Positions 25,530 to 33,222 of a stretch of 64,000 bases of DNA are shown here, in pieces. The stretch's first letter is position 1. Every line of letters starts with the position of its first letter. The notes below the pieces were generated by a model. It saw only the letters and a program-made list of their open reading frames with translations. It had not been told where the DNA came from and did no database searches. The stretch is from Pelagerythrobacter marensis (GTDB taxonomy: Bacteria > Pseudomonadota > Alphaproteobacteria > Sphingomonadales > Sphingomonadaceae). The DNA lies in NCBI RefSeq assembly GCF_001028625.1, contig NZ_CP011805.1, forward strand, positions 62,001 through 126,000. The letters run 5' to 3'. The translations under genes were made by a program, and so were the position numbers.

Positions 25530-26392
25530 AGCCCGAACGCCCTGAACTTGCCGTAAGCTTCACCCACCTGCCGCGCGGCACGACCGCCCAGCGCGCCCGA
25601 TCCGCCAAAGGTCGCCTGAAGCGTTTCGGCCATGGAGGGCCGGGAAGGTGCAGCTTCCGGCTCGGCCGCGAAACTGCGCCGGGCATGGTTGAACGCTGCC
25701 GCCGGGGTGGCGGGCGTGTAAGCGCCGGTTCCGCCTGCGATGATCGGGGGCGCGATGCCGCCGCCTTCCTTGGCGCGTTCGACTTTGCCGCGCACCAGTT
25801 CCATCACGTCGTCCACCGAGCGAGGTCGCCCACCCTGATAGAAGATCGCGGCATTGGCCTGTGCCGCCTTGGGGAAGAGCGATGCCGCCGGGGTTAGAGG
25901 ATTGTCGCGCAGCGCGCCGAGAAAGCTCTTGGCCCCGCCAGCGCCGAGAAAATGCGCGAGATAGAGTTCGGCATGGTCGGGTTCGCGGCCCAGGAAGCCG
26001 CGCAGTTCGCCCGCATTGTCGCGCGCCAGCTCCGCCGCCATGAGCGACGACACGTCGGGATCGAAGCGCAGCGCCATGATTTGGGAGCGCATTCCCGAAT
26101 CGCCGACCGTCGCCCGGCCGCCGTTGCGCGTGATTGCCGCTTCCGCCCAGTCGAGCCCGTGCGTGCGGCCATGGCGGTCGAGCGTTTCGAGCCAGGTCGA
26201 GGATATGAACTGATAGAGGCCCGAAGCGCTGGAGGTTCGCGCGCGGGCATCGGGTTCGAGGTTGGATTCGATTTTGGCCTGCGCGAGCAGATAATCGAAA
26301 TCGACCCCGGTTGCGGCAGAGGCACGGGCGATCGACGCCTGGACGGCGTCACCCTGTGCCGGGCTGCGCTGAACTGATGTGACCTCTGGCAA
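25526..26392 (-). CDS. Flagellar lytic transglycosylase (SLT domain)
   Basis: A 288-residue protein whose residues 25-140 form an SLT/lysozyme-like domain: DYLLAQAKIESNLEPDARAR with the catalytic Glu in KIESN, SSASGLYQFISSTWLETL, and AELYLAHFLGAGGAKSFL. It would cut peptidoglycan so that the rod can cross. No signal peptide is obvious, as for muramidases exported by the flagellar apparatus. The C-terminal part is low complexity. It complements the FlgJ at 34317, which lacks an enzymatic domain. It overlaps flhA by ATGA. Confidence 0.85.
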   Translation of the reverse strand: MPEVTSVQRSPAQGDAVQASIARASAATGVDFDYLLAQAKIESNLEPDARARTSSASGLYQFISSTWLETLDRHGRTHGLDWAEAAITRNGGRATVGDSGMRSQIMALRFDPDVSSLMAAELARDNAGELRGFLGREPDHAELYLAHFLGAGGAKSFLGALRDNPLTPAASLFPKAAQANAAIFYQGGRPRSVDDVMELVRGKVERAKEGGGIAPPIIAGGTGAYTPATPAAAFNHARRSFAAEPEAAPSRPSMAETLQATFGGSGALGGRAARQVGEAYGKFRAFGL

Positions 26393-26492
26393 GATTGCCC
26401 CCGGATTGGCTGAACTCGCCAGAGGTTAAGCAAGAGGTGTGCCAGAACTGATTTCCCCGGTCGCGCCGATGCCGCAAATGCACCGCGGGGGA

Positions 26493-26834
26493 TCAGGCGG
26501 AGTAGGGAACTTCGCGAGAAACGGCGGGCCGGCCCGAGCCATAGAGGCTGATCCGCCCGGCAAGTGCGCCAAGCCGTTCCTCGACATTGGCGGCGATCAG
26601 GTTGCGGATCTTGCGGTTCACGGCGTTGAGCCGCGCGACCGCGTCCAGCAGGCCGCGGCATTCGTCGTCGAGCGGGCCTTCGGCCTGGCGCTCGATCGCT
26701 TCGCACAGTTCCAGCTTGCCGTCGGACGACCGCATGATCGAATCCAGATCGAGACCGGCAAGAGCCTGCCGCTCGTCTTCCAGAAGGGCAAGCATTTGCC
26801 GCAGGGTGTCGCGCAAGGGCCGTTCGGTCGTCAT
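26493..26834 (-). CDS. flgN: Flagellar chaperone FlgN-like protein
   Basis: A 113-residue helical protein (LRDTLRQMLALLEDERQALAGLDL, then a heptad-like second helix LLDAVARLNAVNRKIRNLI) with a disordered tail. This pattern and its position after flgM fit FlgN, the export chaperone of the hook-filament junction proteins FlgK and FlgL. Sequence conservation in this family is low, so context carries much of the call. It overlaps flgM by ATGA. Confidence 0.75.
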   Translation of the reverse strand: MTTERPLRDTLRQMLALLEDERQALAGLDLDSIMRSSDGKLELCEAIERQAEGPLDDECRGLLDAVARLNAVNRKIRNLIAANVEERLGALAGRISLYGSGRPAVSREVPYSA

Positions 26835-27121
26835 TTCGTGCTCCTCGGCAGGAAGCCCGCCGCGATCATCGCATCGGCGGTCTTGCGCGGGTCAAGAGGA
26901 TAGGTGCCGCTGTTCAGCGCCTGGCGGATGGCGTCGACCCGTTCGTGATCGACGGGCGCATCGCCCTTCGCCAGCGCGACGGCGGCGAGCGCGGTTGCAC
27001 CGGCCTGATCGGCCTCATTGGCCGCCGGCCTGACCTGTTCCGGCTGCGCGACGGGAGAGGCACCGCGCGTCCTTAGCCGCGCCGCGATCCCGTTTGCCGC
27101 CTGCATGTCGATCCGATCCAT
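26831..27121 (-). CDS. flgM: Anti-sigma28 factor FlgM
   Basis: A 96-residue protein: a Pro/Ala-rich unstructured first half and a C-terminal half with VDHERVDAIRQALNSGTYPLDPRKTADAMIA, the FlgM signature (VxxIRxAIxxGxYxxDxxxxAxxM). It binds FliA until it is exported through the finished hook. The ATG at 27121 follows a good sigma28-type promoter, so the gene can be read both from the operon and from its own late promoter. Confidence 0.92.
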   Translation of the reverse strand: MDRIDMQAANGIAARLRTRGASPVAQPEQVRPAANEADQAGATALAAVALAKGDAPVDHERVDAIRQALNSGTYPLDPRKTADAMIAAGFLPRSTK

Positions 27122-27150
27122 CGGTCCGCTCCGTTGCTGTAGCGGGACTG

Positions 27151-27176
27151 ATAACGGCGCCGGCGCGCGATGTTTA
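27151..27176 (-). promoter_or_regulatory. Sigma28 (FliA) promoter before flgM
   Basis: Minus strand: TAAA, 14 bases, GCCGTTAT, against the FliA consensus TAAA-N15-GCCGATAA (6 of 8 in the -10 element). It ends 30 bases before the flgM ATG. Late expression of flgM from such a promoter is the known arrangement in enteric bacteria. Confidence 0.6.
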
Positions 27177-27183
27177 AGGGGGG

Positions 27184-27687
27184 TTACGGCAAATCTATGC
27201 CGACCCGGCCGGGCTGAATCACACGGGCGCGAACGGCCTCGCGCTTTTCCCCGGCGGGCCGCACGCGAATCCACTCGCCGACCGCTCCGCCCTCCAGCGC
27301 CTCGCCCTGGCGCGACACGGTGAAACCGCTGCCCTGGATTGCGATCGACACCGATTCCCCGCGAGAGATCACCGGCTCCGCCTTTGCCGCAGTGGCTTCC
27401 GCCGCAGCGACCGGCACGAACAGGCGCCATCCGCCCGAAACCGGACAGCGGACCAGCACGGTGCGGTTGCCGCTGCCGTACCATTCCAGCGCGATCGGGG
27501 TCGGGCATTGCGTCAGTTTCAGCCGGCGGTCGACCGGCAGTTGTGCGCCGCCGCGGCTGCCCTGCGGCGAACCGGTGAAGCGTTCGACCTCGCGGTCTAT
27601 GCTGGAAAGATCATGGAATCCGGCGGCCAGGGCCGGGGCCGTGACGGCAATTGCGCCGGCGGCGAGAATTGTCCGAATGGGTCGCAT
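27184..27687 (-). CDS. flgA: Flagellar P-ring assembly chaperone FlgA
   Basis: A 167-residue periplasmic protein with a signal peptide (TILAAGAIAVTAPALA). The SAF-like C-terminal domain is seen in VISRGESVSIAIQGSGFTVSRQGEALEGGAVGEWIRVRP, where FlgA proteins have AGxxGxxIRVRN. It helps assemble the FlgI P ring. AAGGTG precedes the ATG at 27687. The N-terminal part is shorter than in enteric FlgA (about 210 residues). Confidence 0.9.
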   Translation of the reverse strand: MRPIRTILAAGAIAVTAPALAAGFHDLSSIDREVERFTGSPQGSRGGAQLPVDRRLKLTQCPTPIALEWYGSGNRTVLVRCPVSGGWRLFVPVAAAEATAAKAEPVISRGESVSIAIQGSGFTVSRQGEALEGGAVGEWIRVRPAGEKREAVRARVIQPGRVGIDLP

Positions 27688-27759
27688 GGCATCACCTTTC
27701 GCTGGGCGCATTGCGCGCCGTGTTCGCGTGAGCCCTTGCAATCGTCGTGCCAGACCAGC

Positions 27760-28188
27760 CTAGCCGGGCTGACGCCCATCGAAATCGAGCACGACCATCA
27801 GGTCATTCTCTCCCGCCGGTTCGATCACGATCCGCGCGCTATGCCCTTCGTTCTCCGCCGTTCGGGCTAGAGCCAGCGCGGCGGTGGCTGCCCGTTCGCT
27901 GCCGGCAGGGGTGTGGCGGGCGATAATGGTGAGGTTCTGGCGTGGGTCGCGCGGCTGTTCCGCCAGCCATTCGTCCAGCGGCGGAGCGTTCGGGGCGATG
28001 CGGTAGATCGCAATCGGCTCCCCAGTTGCGGGCAAGGCCGGCACGGAAGTTTCCGCTGGCAGATCGGTGGCGGCATCGGCATCCGCTTCGGGCCGTTCGG
28101 CCATGGCGGCTGCGGTCACCATGAACAGGATCATCGCCAGATCGGCCAGCGTGGTTTGCCAGCCGCCGCGAATGGACGAACCGATCAT
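27760..28188 (-). CDS. MotB/ExbD-like small membrane protein
   Basis: A 142-residue protein with one N-terminal span, WQTTLADLAMILFMVTAAAMA, in which Asp16 sits where MotB and ExbD carry their proton-binding aspartate. After an acidic linker, LTIIARHTPAGSERAATAALALARTAE vaguely recalls the OmpA-like peptidoglycan-binding motif but lacks its key residues. ATGA overlap couples it to the MotA/ExbB-like gene upstream. A canonical motAB pair lies at 36.9-38.6 kb, so this is a second stator-like unit. Its role is unknown; a secondary stator or an energy-coupling pair is inference. Confidence 0.65.
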   Translation of the reverse strand: MIGSSIRGGWQTTLADLAMILFMVTAAAMAERPEADADAATDLPAETSVPALPATGEPIAIYRIAPNAPPLDEWLAEQPRDPRQNLTIIARHTPAGSERAATAALALARTAENEGHSARIVIEPAGENDLMVVLDFDGRQPG

Positions 28189-28844
28189 GCCGCTGCCTTC
28201 TCGTCCATGTCCCGCTTGGACGGCGCACCTGGGATGGAGCGTTCGACTGCTGCGGCAAGCCAGGCGATCAGATCTTCCCGCTCGCTTTCCTCTGCCCGGG
28301 CGCGGCGCGCGATCGCGCCGGCGAGGGGGCTGAATACGAAGTTGGCAAGCACGAGGCCGTAGAGCGTGGTGATCACCGCCGTCCCGATCGAGCGGGCATA
28401 GTCACCGCCCGCAGCGGCGGAAAAGCCGCCCAGTGCCACCAGAGTGCCGACCAGCCCGAGCACGGGGGCCAGCTCCGCCGCTTCGGCCAGAACGCGGCCT
28501 GCCGTTTCGGCGGCGTTCCGCCGGCGGGCACTATGCCGCTCATGCTGGTCGTGCAGCGCCTTGATCGAGCGGTGACGGATGAGAGCATCGCTGAGATCGT
28601 CGAATTCGCCATCGCCGAAACTGTGCGGTTCCGCCCGCAGAATGCCGTCTTCGCAGATTTCGCGCACTTGGGCGGCCAATTCGGCGCGCACGCGGCCACT
28701 GTCGAAAGGGCGGGTCGGCAATTGCGTCAGGGCGATCAGGGCTGCGCGCGCGTCGCGCCAGCCGCAGCGCAGCAGGGTGGCGGCGAGTGTGCCGCCGAAA
28801 ACGATCGCCAGCGAGACGGGATCGAGCAATTGCAGGGCGTTCAT
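28185..28844 (-). CDS. MotA/TolQ/ExbB-family proton channel subunit
   Basis: A 219-residue membrane protein. It starts with a span LDPVSLAIVFGGTLAATLLRCG, has a cytoplasmic middle, and then two spans: LAPVLGLVGTLVALGGFSAAAGG and SIGTAVITTLYGLVLANFVFSPLAGAIARR, the conserved TM3/TM4 pair of MotA. GAGGAGATTTCG precedes the ATG at 28844. It is the first gene of the leftward flagellar operon and pairs with the MotB/ExbD-like gene. Compared with MotA (about 290 residues) it lacks the first membrane span region. Confidence 0.75.
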   Translation of the reverse strand: MNALQLLDPVSLAIVFGGTLAATLLRCGWRDARAALIALTQLPTRPFDSGRVRAELAAQVREICEDGILRAEPHSFGDGEFDDLSDALIRHRSIKALHDQHERHSARRRNAAETAGRVLAEAAELAPVLGLVGTLVALGGFSAAAGGDYARSIGTAVITTLYGLVLANFVFSPLAGAIARRARAEESEREDLIAWLAAAVERSIPGAPSKRDMDEKAAA

Positions 28845-28906
28845 CGAAATCTCCTCGAACCGAAAGAACGCCAGCCGGGCCGTGCCATTCAGCCCCCGGC
28901 GGACAT

Positions 28907-28932
28907 TTGCCGCATCCGGCAAGCGCTTGCCG
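28907..28932. promoter_or_regulatory. Palindromic activator site between divergent flagellar operons
   Basis: TTGCCG-CATC-CGGCAA-GCGC-TTGCCG (28907-28932): three alternating boxes forming two overlapping inverted repeats, the second a perfect 16-bp palindrome. TGCCGCATCC and TGCCGCAGG recur just downstream. It lies about 45 bp before the sigma54 promoter at 28977, a normal place for an enhancer-binding activator such as FlbD/FleQ, whose Caulobacter ftr sites are also CGGCA-type. Confidence 0.55.
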
Positions 28933-28976
28933 CCTTTTCCTGCCGCATCCCTGAAAATCCTGCCGCAGGGCGAAAC

Positions 28977-28992
28977 TGGCACGCTCTTTGCT
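28977..28992 (+). promoter_or_regulatory. Sigma54 promoter of the flgB operon
   Basis: TGGCACG-CTCT-TTGCT, an exact match to the sigma54 consensus TGGCACG-N4-TTGCW. The -12 element ends 31 bases before the flgB ATG at 29024. A sigma54 activator is encoded at 60353. Confidence 0.88.
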
Positions 28993-29023
28993 GAAAGGGC
29001 CACGAACACGTCAGGAGACTGTC

Positions 29024-29371
29024 ATGAGCGAAGGCCTTTTCGGAATTCACGGTGCGGCGCTGGAAATCAGGGCGCAGCGCATGGGTATGCTCGGATCGAA
29101 CATCGCCAATGCGGCGACACCCGGATACAAGGCGCGCGACATCGATTTCGCCGCCGCATTGGAAGCGAAGCTGGGCGGTGCGGGCGACGATCGCGCGATC
29201 GGATCGGCCACGCGCTACCGCGTGCCGGTGATGCCCAGCCTCGATGGCAACACCGTCGAAATGGCGACCGAACAGGCCGCGTTCGGCGAAAACGCCGTCG
29301 CCTATACCGCCACGCTGGGTTTTCTGCGCGGCCGGGTCGAAACTCTCACGCGCGCGATCAAGGGCGAGTGA
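29024..29371 (+). CDS. flgB: Flagellar proximal rod protein FlgB
   Basis: A 115-residue rod subunit. LFGIHGAALEIRAQRMGMLGSNIANAATPGYKARDIDF is the conserved N-terminal rod/hook motif (here given in part: NIANAATPGYKARD). It starts at the ATG at 29024, after TCAGGAGAC. First gene of the rightward sigma54-dependent operon. Confidence 0.95.
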   Translation: MSEGLFGIHGAALEIRAQRMGMLGSNIANAATPGYKARDIDFAAALEAKLGGAGDDRAIGSATRYRVPVMPSLDGNTVEMATEQAAFGENAVAYTATLGFLRGRVETLTRAIKGE

Positions 29372-29373
29372 CG

Positions 29374-29778
29374 ATGTCCGGCCCGATGACCCTTTTCGAA
29401 CTCGGCCAGCGCGCCATGTCCGCCCAGATGGTGCGGATGAACGCGGCTGCATCCAACCTCGCCAATGCCGGCAGCGTCGCTGCCAGCGAGCAGGAGGCTT
29501 ACCGCCCGCTGCGCCCCGTCTTCGCAGAGCAGCTCGATGCCGCCACGGGGATGAGCACGGTGCGCGTCGATGGCGTCTATCGCGCCGATGTCGCGCCGGT
29601 GCGCCGGCATGAACCGGGCCATCCGCTCGCCGACGAGAACGGCGATGTCTGGGCCTCTCCGGTCGATGAGAATGCCGAGATGGTCGAGATGCTCGAAGCA
29701 TCGCGCCAGTACCAGAACATGATCGAGGCGCTTTCTACCGCCAAGCAGCTGATGCTCGAAACGATGAGGATGAAATGA
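29374..29778 (+). CDS. flgC: Flagellar proximal rod protein FlgC
   Basis: A 134-residue rod protein. ELGQRAMSAQMVRMNAAASN and LANAGS give the N-terminal rod motif, and DVWASPVDENAEMVEMLEASRQYQ with NMIEALSTAKQLMLETMRM is the typical C-terminal D0 helix. The start at 29374 is two bases after the flgB stop. Confidence 0.94.
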   Translation: MSGPMTLFELGQRAMSAQMVRMNAAASNLANAGSVAASEQEAYRPLRPVFAEQLDAATGMSTVRVDGVYRADVAPVRRHEPGHPLADENGDVWASPVDENAEMVEMLEASRQYQNMIEALSTAKQLMLETMRMK

Positions 29779-30059
29779 CCAACGTAGCAGCCACTTCAGG
29801 CACTGCCGCCACGATGGCCGGTGCCAGCGCGGGGCGCGATTACGCCTCGCTCGGCCAGGCCGATTTCCTGCGCCTGCTGACCGTTCAGGTGCAGCAGCAG
29901 GACCCGTTCGACCCGGTCGATAACAAGGAGATGCTGGCGCAGATGGCCCAGTTCTCCTCCCTCTCCGGAATCACCGAGATGAACGAAACGCTGCAGGGCA
30001 TTTCGGGAAAGCTCGATGCTCTCGCGGCTGCCCAGGCGGCCCCATCCCCGACCGAATGA
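29775..30059 (+). CDS. flgD: Hook-capping protein FlgD, minimal form
   Basis: A 94-residue protein carrying only the N-terminal FlgD region: DYASLGQADFLRLLTVQVQQ, QDPFDPVDNKEMLAQMAQFS and SLSGITEMNETLQ. The beta-sandwich/tudor hook-cap domains found in FlgD of about 220 residues are absent. It overlaps flgC by ATGA. The short form goes with an equally short FlgE. Confidence 0.88.
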   Translation: MTNVAATSGTAATMAGASAGRDYASLGQADFLRLLTVQVQQQDPFDPVDNKEMLAQMAQFSSLSGITEMNETLQGISGKLDALAAAQAAPSPTE

Positions 30060-30079
30060 CGCACAGGAGCACCTAACCC

Positions 30080-30892
30080 ATGTCTTTCTATACTTCGCTG
30101 AACGGCCTGAAGAATTCGCAGACCGAGCTGGGCGTCATCGCCCACAACATCGCCAACGTCGAAACCAACGGCTTCAAGAAGGGGAATACCCAGTTCGCCG
30201 ACATCGTGGCCGGATCCGCCCAGTCGGACCCGCGCATGATCAAGGGGATCGGCGCGACGGTGGAAGGTATTACCCAGAACTTCGGCCTCGGCCCGATCGA
30301 ACAGACCGGCGGAGCGCTCGACATCGCGATCACTGGCGACGGCTTTTTCGCCATGCGTTCCGCCGACAGCGGCAACACGGTCTATACCCGCAATGGCGCA
30401 TTCGGCGTCGACGAGGCGGGCTTCATCACCGATGGTGGCCCCAATCGCCTGCAGGTCTTCCCGACCGATGCCGATGGCAACATCACCGGGACCACGCCGA
30501 TGGACGCGCAGATCGCGCCGACCAATGCGGCCGGTGCCGAATACGTTGGCGTCGTCGTCGGGGCGGATGGTGTGGTGTCGGCGTCCTATGCCGATGGTTC
30601 GACCGAGGCGGTTGGCAATGTCGCGCTGGCTTCGTTCATTACGCCGACGGGTCTGAAGCAGATCGGCTCTTCCAACTGGGAAGCGACCGGAATTTCCGGC
30701 CAGGCCAATTACGGTGCACCGGGCACGGGCCAGTACGGATCGCTGATGTCGGGTTCGATCGAACGTTCGAACGTGGACATTGCGGAAGAACTGGTCGGTC
30801 TGATCACTGCCCAGCGCAACTTCCAGGCCAACGCCAAGGCGATCGATACCGCAACCCAGATCTCGCAAACCGTGATCAATCTGCGGAGCTGA
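30080..30892 (+). CDS. flgE: Flagellar hook protein FlgE, short form
   Basis: A 270-residue hook/rod-family protein in the flgE position. N-terminus: MSFYTSLNGLKNSQTELGVI and HNIANVETNGFKKG; central GGALDIAITGDGFFAMR; C-terminus: SGSIERSNVDIAEELVGLI and AQRNFQANAKAIDTATQISQ. Most hook proteins have 400 or more residues; this one has almost no D2 domain and is FlgG-sized. AGGAGCACC precedes the ATG. Confidence 0.85.
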   Translation: MSFYTSLNGLKNSQTELGVIAHNIANVETNGFKKGNTQFADIVAGSAQSDPRMIKGIGATVEGITQNFGLGPIEQTGGALDIAITGDGFFAMRSADSGNTVYTRNGAFGVDEAGFITDGGPNRLQVFPTDADGNITGTTPMDAQIAPTNAAGAEYVGVVVGADGVVSASYADGSTEAVGNVALASFITPTGLKQIGSSNWEATGISGQANYGAPGTGQYGSLMSGSIERSNVDIAEELVGLITAQRNFQANAKAIDTATQISQTVINLRS

Positions 30893-30941
30893 TCGGTCGC
30901 CGCGCACGCCGTGACCGGCCTTTCCCGAACGGAGAACCTCG

Positions 30942-31682
30942 ATGGACCGCCTGATCTATACCGCGCTCAGCGGCATGAACGCTTCGATGGAGCGCCAGCG
31001 GGTAATCGCCAGCAATATGGCGAACGCCCAGACGGTCGGCTTCCGGGCGGAGCTGATCGACCAGCGCCCGGTGACCATCGACGGCGAAACGTTGAACGTT
31101 CGGGCCATGCAGCGCGCCGAAGTGCGCGGCGCCACCATGACCGCGGGCGAAATGGTTCGGACCGGGCAAGAGCTGGATCTGTTTATCCAGGGCGATGCCA
31201 TGATGGCGGTGCAGGCAATGGACGGCAGCGAAGCCTATACGCGGCGCGCCGACCTGTCGATTTCGCCCACTGGCGCATTGGTCAACGGCGAAGGCCGGCC
31301 GGTGCTGGGCGATGCCGGGCCGATCACGGTGCCACTGGGCGCACGGGCGACGATTGCGCCCGATGGCGTGGTCAGCGTGACCGATCCCGCCGCGCCCGAT
31401 CAGCCCCCGGTCGAAGTGGGGCGGATCAAGCTCGCCGGATGGCAGGGCAGCCCGATTTCGAAGGGGCTGGACGGCCTCTTCCGCGTGGAAGGCGGGGGCA
31501 TTCTGCCGGCCGATGCCGAGGCGCAGGTGATCACCGGCGCACTGGAACAGTCCAACGTTAAACCCACCGAGGTGCTGGTCGAAATGATCGATGCGCAGCG
31601 CCTGTTCGACATGCGGAGCAAACTGATCGCGACCGCTCGCGATTGCGATCAGTCCGGCGCGCAACTGATGCGCCTGGGCTGA
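30942..31682 (+). CDS. flgF: Flagellar proximal rod protein FlgF
   Basis: A 246-residue rod protein starting MDRLIYTALSGMNASMERQR, with VIASNMANAQTVGFRAE, the mid-domain DLFIQGDAMMAVQAMDG, and the C-terminal GALEQSNVKPTEVLVEMIDA. Position between flgE and flgG supports FlgF. About 50 bp precede it without an evident promoter. Confidence 0.93.
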   Translation: MDRLIYTALSGMNASMERQRVIASNMANAQTVGFRAELIDQRPVTIDGETLNVRAMQRAEVRGATMTAGEMVRTGQELDLFIQGDAMMAVQAMDGSEAYTRRADLSISPTGALVNGEGRPVLGDAGPITVPLGARATIAPDGVVSVTDPAAPDQPPVEVGRIKLAGWQGSPISKGLDGLFRVEGGGILPADAEAQVITGALEQSNVKPTEVLVEMIDAQRLFDMRSKLIATARDCDQSGAQLMRLG

Positions 31683-31721
31683 AGCACCCGCCGAAGAAAT
31701 CGCTGACGAAAGGAACAGCCA

Positions 31722-32510
31722 ATGCCAACTTCCGCTCTTCAGGTGGCCCGCACCGGGCTCGAGGCGCAGGACTCGCGGATGCGCGTGATCGCCAACAACC
31801 TCGCGAACGTCGGCACGACCGGCTTCAAGAAGGACCGCGCCAATTTCGCAACGCTCGCGTACCAGGACGCGCGCGTCGCCGGGCAGCGATCTTCGGGCGA
31901 GACGGCCTATGCCACCGGGCTCAACCTCGGCACCGGCGTCGCGGTTCAGTCGACCAGCCAGATCGTGACCCAGGGCGCGCTCAACACCACGGGCAATGCG
32001 CTGGACCTTGCGCTTGATGGCGACGGGTACTTCCAGGTCGAACTGCCCGGTGGGCAGCTCGGCTACACCCGCGCGGGCAATTTCACCCGCTCGGGCGAAG
32101 GGCAACTGGTGACCCAGCAGGGATACATCGTGCAGCCCGCAATCACCGTGCCCGAAGGGGCCTCTTCAATCTCGGTATCCCCGGACGGCATCGTTTCGGC
32201 GATGGTCGCGGGGGATACGGAACCGGCAGAGCTGGGTCAGCTTCAGGTGGCGAGCTTCGCCAATCCGGGCGGCTTGCGCGCGATCGGCGACAACTTCCTG
32301 GTCGAAACCGCCGCCAGCGGGGCGGCGCAGCTCGGCGCCGGCGGGGAACTGGGCCGGGGCAATATTCGCCAGGGCATGCTCGAAGCCTCCAACGTCAACA
32401 TCGTGGAGGAGCTGGTCGACATGATCGAATGCCAGCGCGCCTACGAAATCAATTCGAAGATGGTCTCGTCGGTCGACGAGATGCTTCGCAACGCCAACCA
32501 GACGCTGTGA
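31722..32510 (+). CDS. flgG: Flagellar distal rod protein FlgG
   Basis: A 262-residue rod protein of standard length: ALQVARTGLEAQDSRMRVIA, NNLANVGTTGFKKDRANF, NALDLALDGDGYFQVELPGG, and the C-terminal EASNVNIVEELVDMIECQRA. It forms the rod segment passing the P and L rings. Confidence 0.96.
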   Translation: MPTSALQVARTGLEAQDSRMRVIANNLANVGTTGFKKDRANFATLAYQDARVAGQRSSGETAYATGLNLGTGVAVQSTSQIVTQGALNTTGNALDLALDGDGYFQVELPGGQLGYTRAGNFTRSGEGQLVTQQGYIVQPAITVPEGASSISVSPDGIVSAMVAGDTEPAELGQLQVASFANPGGLRAIGDNFLVETAASGAAQLGAGGELGRGNIRQGMLEASNVNIVEELVDMIECQRAYEINSKMVSSVDEMLRNANQTL

Positions 32511-32518
32511 GCTACGCC

Positions 32519-33214
32519 ATGAACCGGACACTTTCCAACCGAACCATCCCGGGGATCGCCCTGCGTTCCGCCCCGCTTGCTGCCTGCGCGCTCGCGCTTG
32601 CCGCTTGCGGCGGGGGCGAACGTGCTGCGGGCTTCCAGGCTGCTTTGCCGGCCGCTCCGGCCCCGCTCGCAGCGGCGCCCGCCAATGGCGCGATCTTCCA
32701 GCCGACCGGCGGCTTCACCCCGCTTTACAACGGCAATCGGGCCAGTCGCGTCGGTGATCTTGTCACCGTGGTGCTGATGGAACGCACGCAGACCAGCAAG
32801 TCCGCGAGTTCCAACACCAAGCGCGACGGCGGCTTTTCTTTGACCCCGCCCAGTGTGGGCCCGTTCTCGTTCGATCCGAACGTCCTTAATTCCTCGGGCC
32901 AGTCGTCGTTCAAGGGGCAGGGCGATGCCTCGCAGACCAGCGTCTTCAGAGGGGATATTACCGTGACCATCGCCGAAGTCCGCCCCAACGGCACGGCGCT
33001 CGTCCGTGGCGAGAAGGTCATGGAACTGAGCCAGGGCGAGGAGTGGGTCCAGCTTTCGGGCATCGTTCGTCTGTCGGATATCGATCAGGACAACCGCATC
33101 GCTTCCCACCGGATCGCCGATGCGCGGATTGCCTACGCCGGCAAGGGCGCGGTGCAGCGCGCAAGCCGCGAAGGCTGGCTGTCGAAGTTCTTCAACCTCG
33201 TGACACCGTTCTGA
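32519..33214 (+). CDS. flgH: Flagellar L-ring lipoprotein FlgH
   Basis: A 231-residue outer-membrane ring protein with a lipobox at ALAAC (Cys30). The family core is present: RASRVGDLVTVVLMERTQTSKS, FRGDITVTIAEVRPNGTALV, GEKVMELSQGEEWVQLSGIV and R-DIDQDNRIASHRIADARI, ending near GWLSKFFNL. It starts eight bases after the flgG stop. Confidence 0.95.
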   Translation: MNRTLSNRTIPGIALRSAPLAACALALAACGGGERAAGFQAALPAAPAPLAAAPANGAIFQPTGGFTPLYNGNRASRVGDLVTVVLMERTQTSKSASSNTKRDGGFSLTPPSVGPFSFDPNVLNSSGQSSFKGQGDASQTSVFRGDITVTIAEVRPNGTALVRGEKVMELSQGEEWVQLSGIVRLSDIDQDNRIASHRIADARIAYAGKGAVQRASREGWLSKFFNLVTPF

Positions 33215-33222
33215 GGGACGCC

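Noticed and set aside
28881..28887. TGGCACG on the minus strand as a sigma54 promoter for the leftward flagellar operon
   Set aside because: The next GC is nine, not ten, bases after GG, so the -24/-12 spacing is wrong; kept only as a weak possibility.
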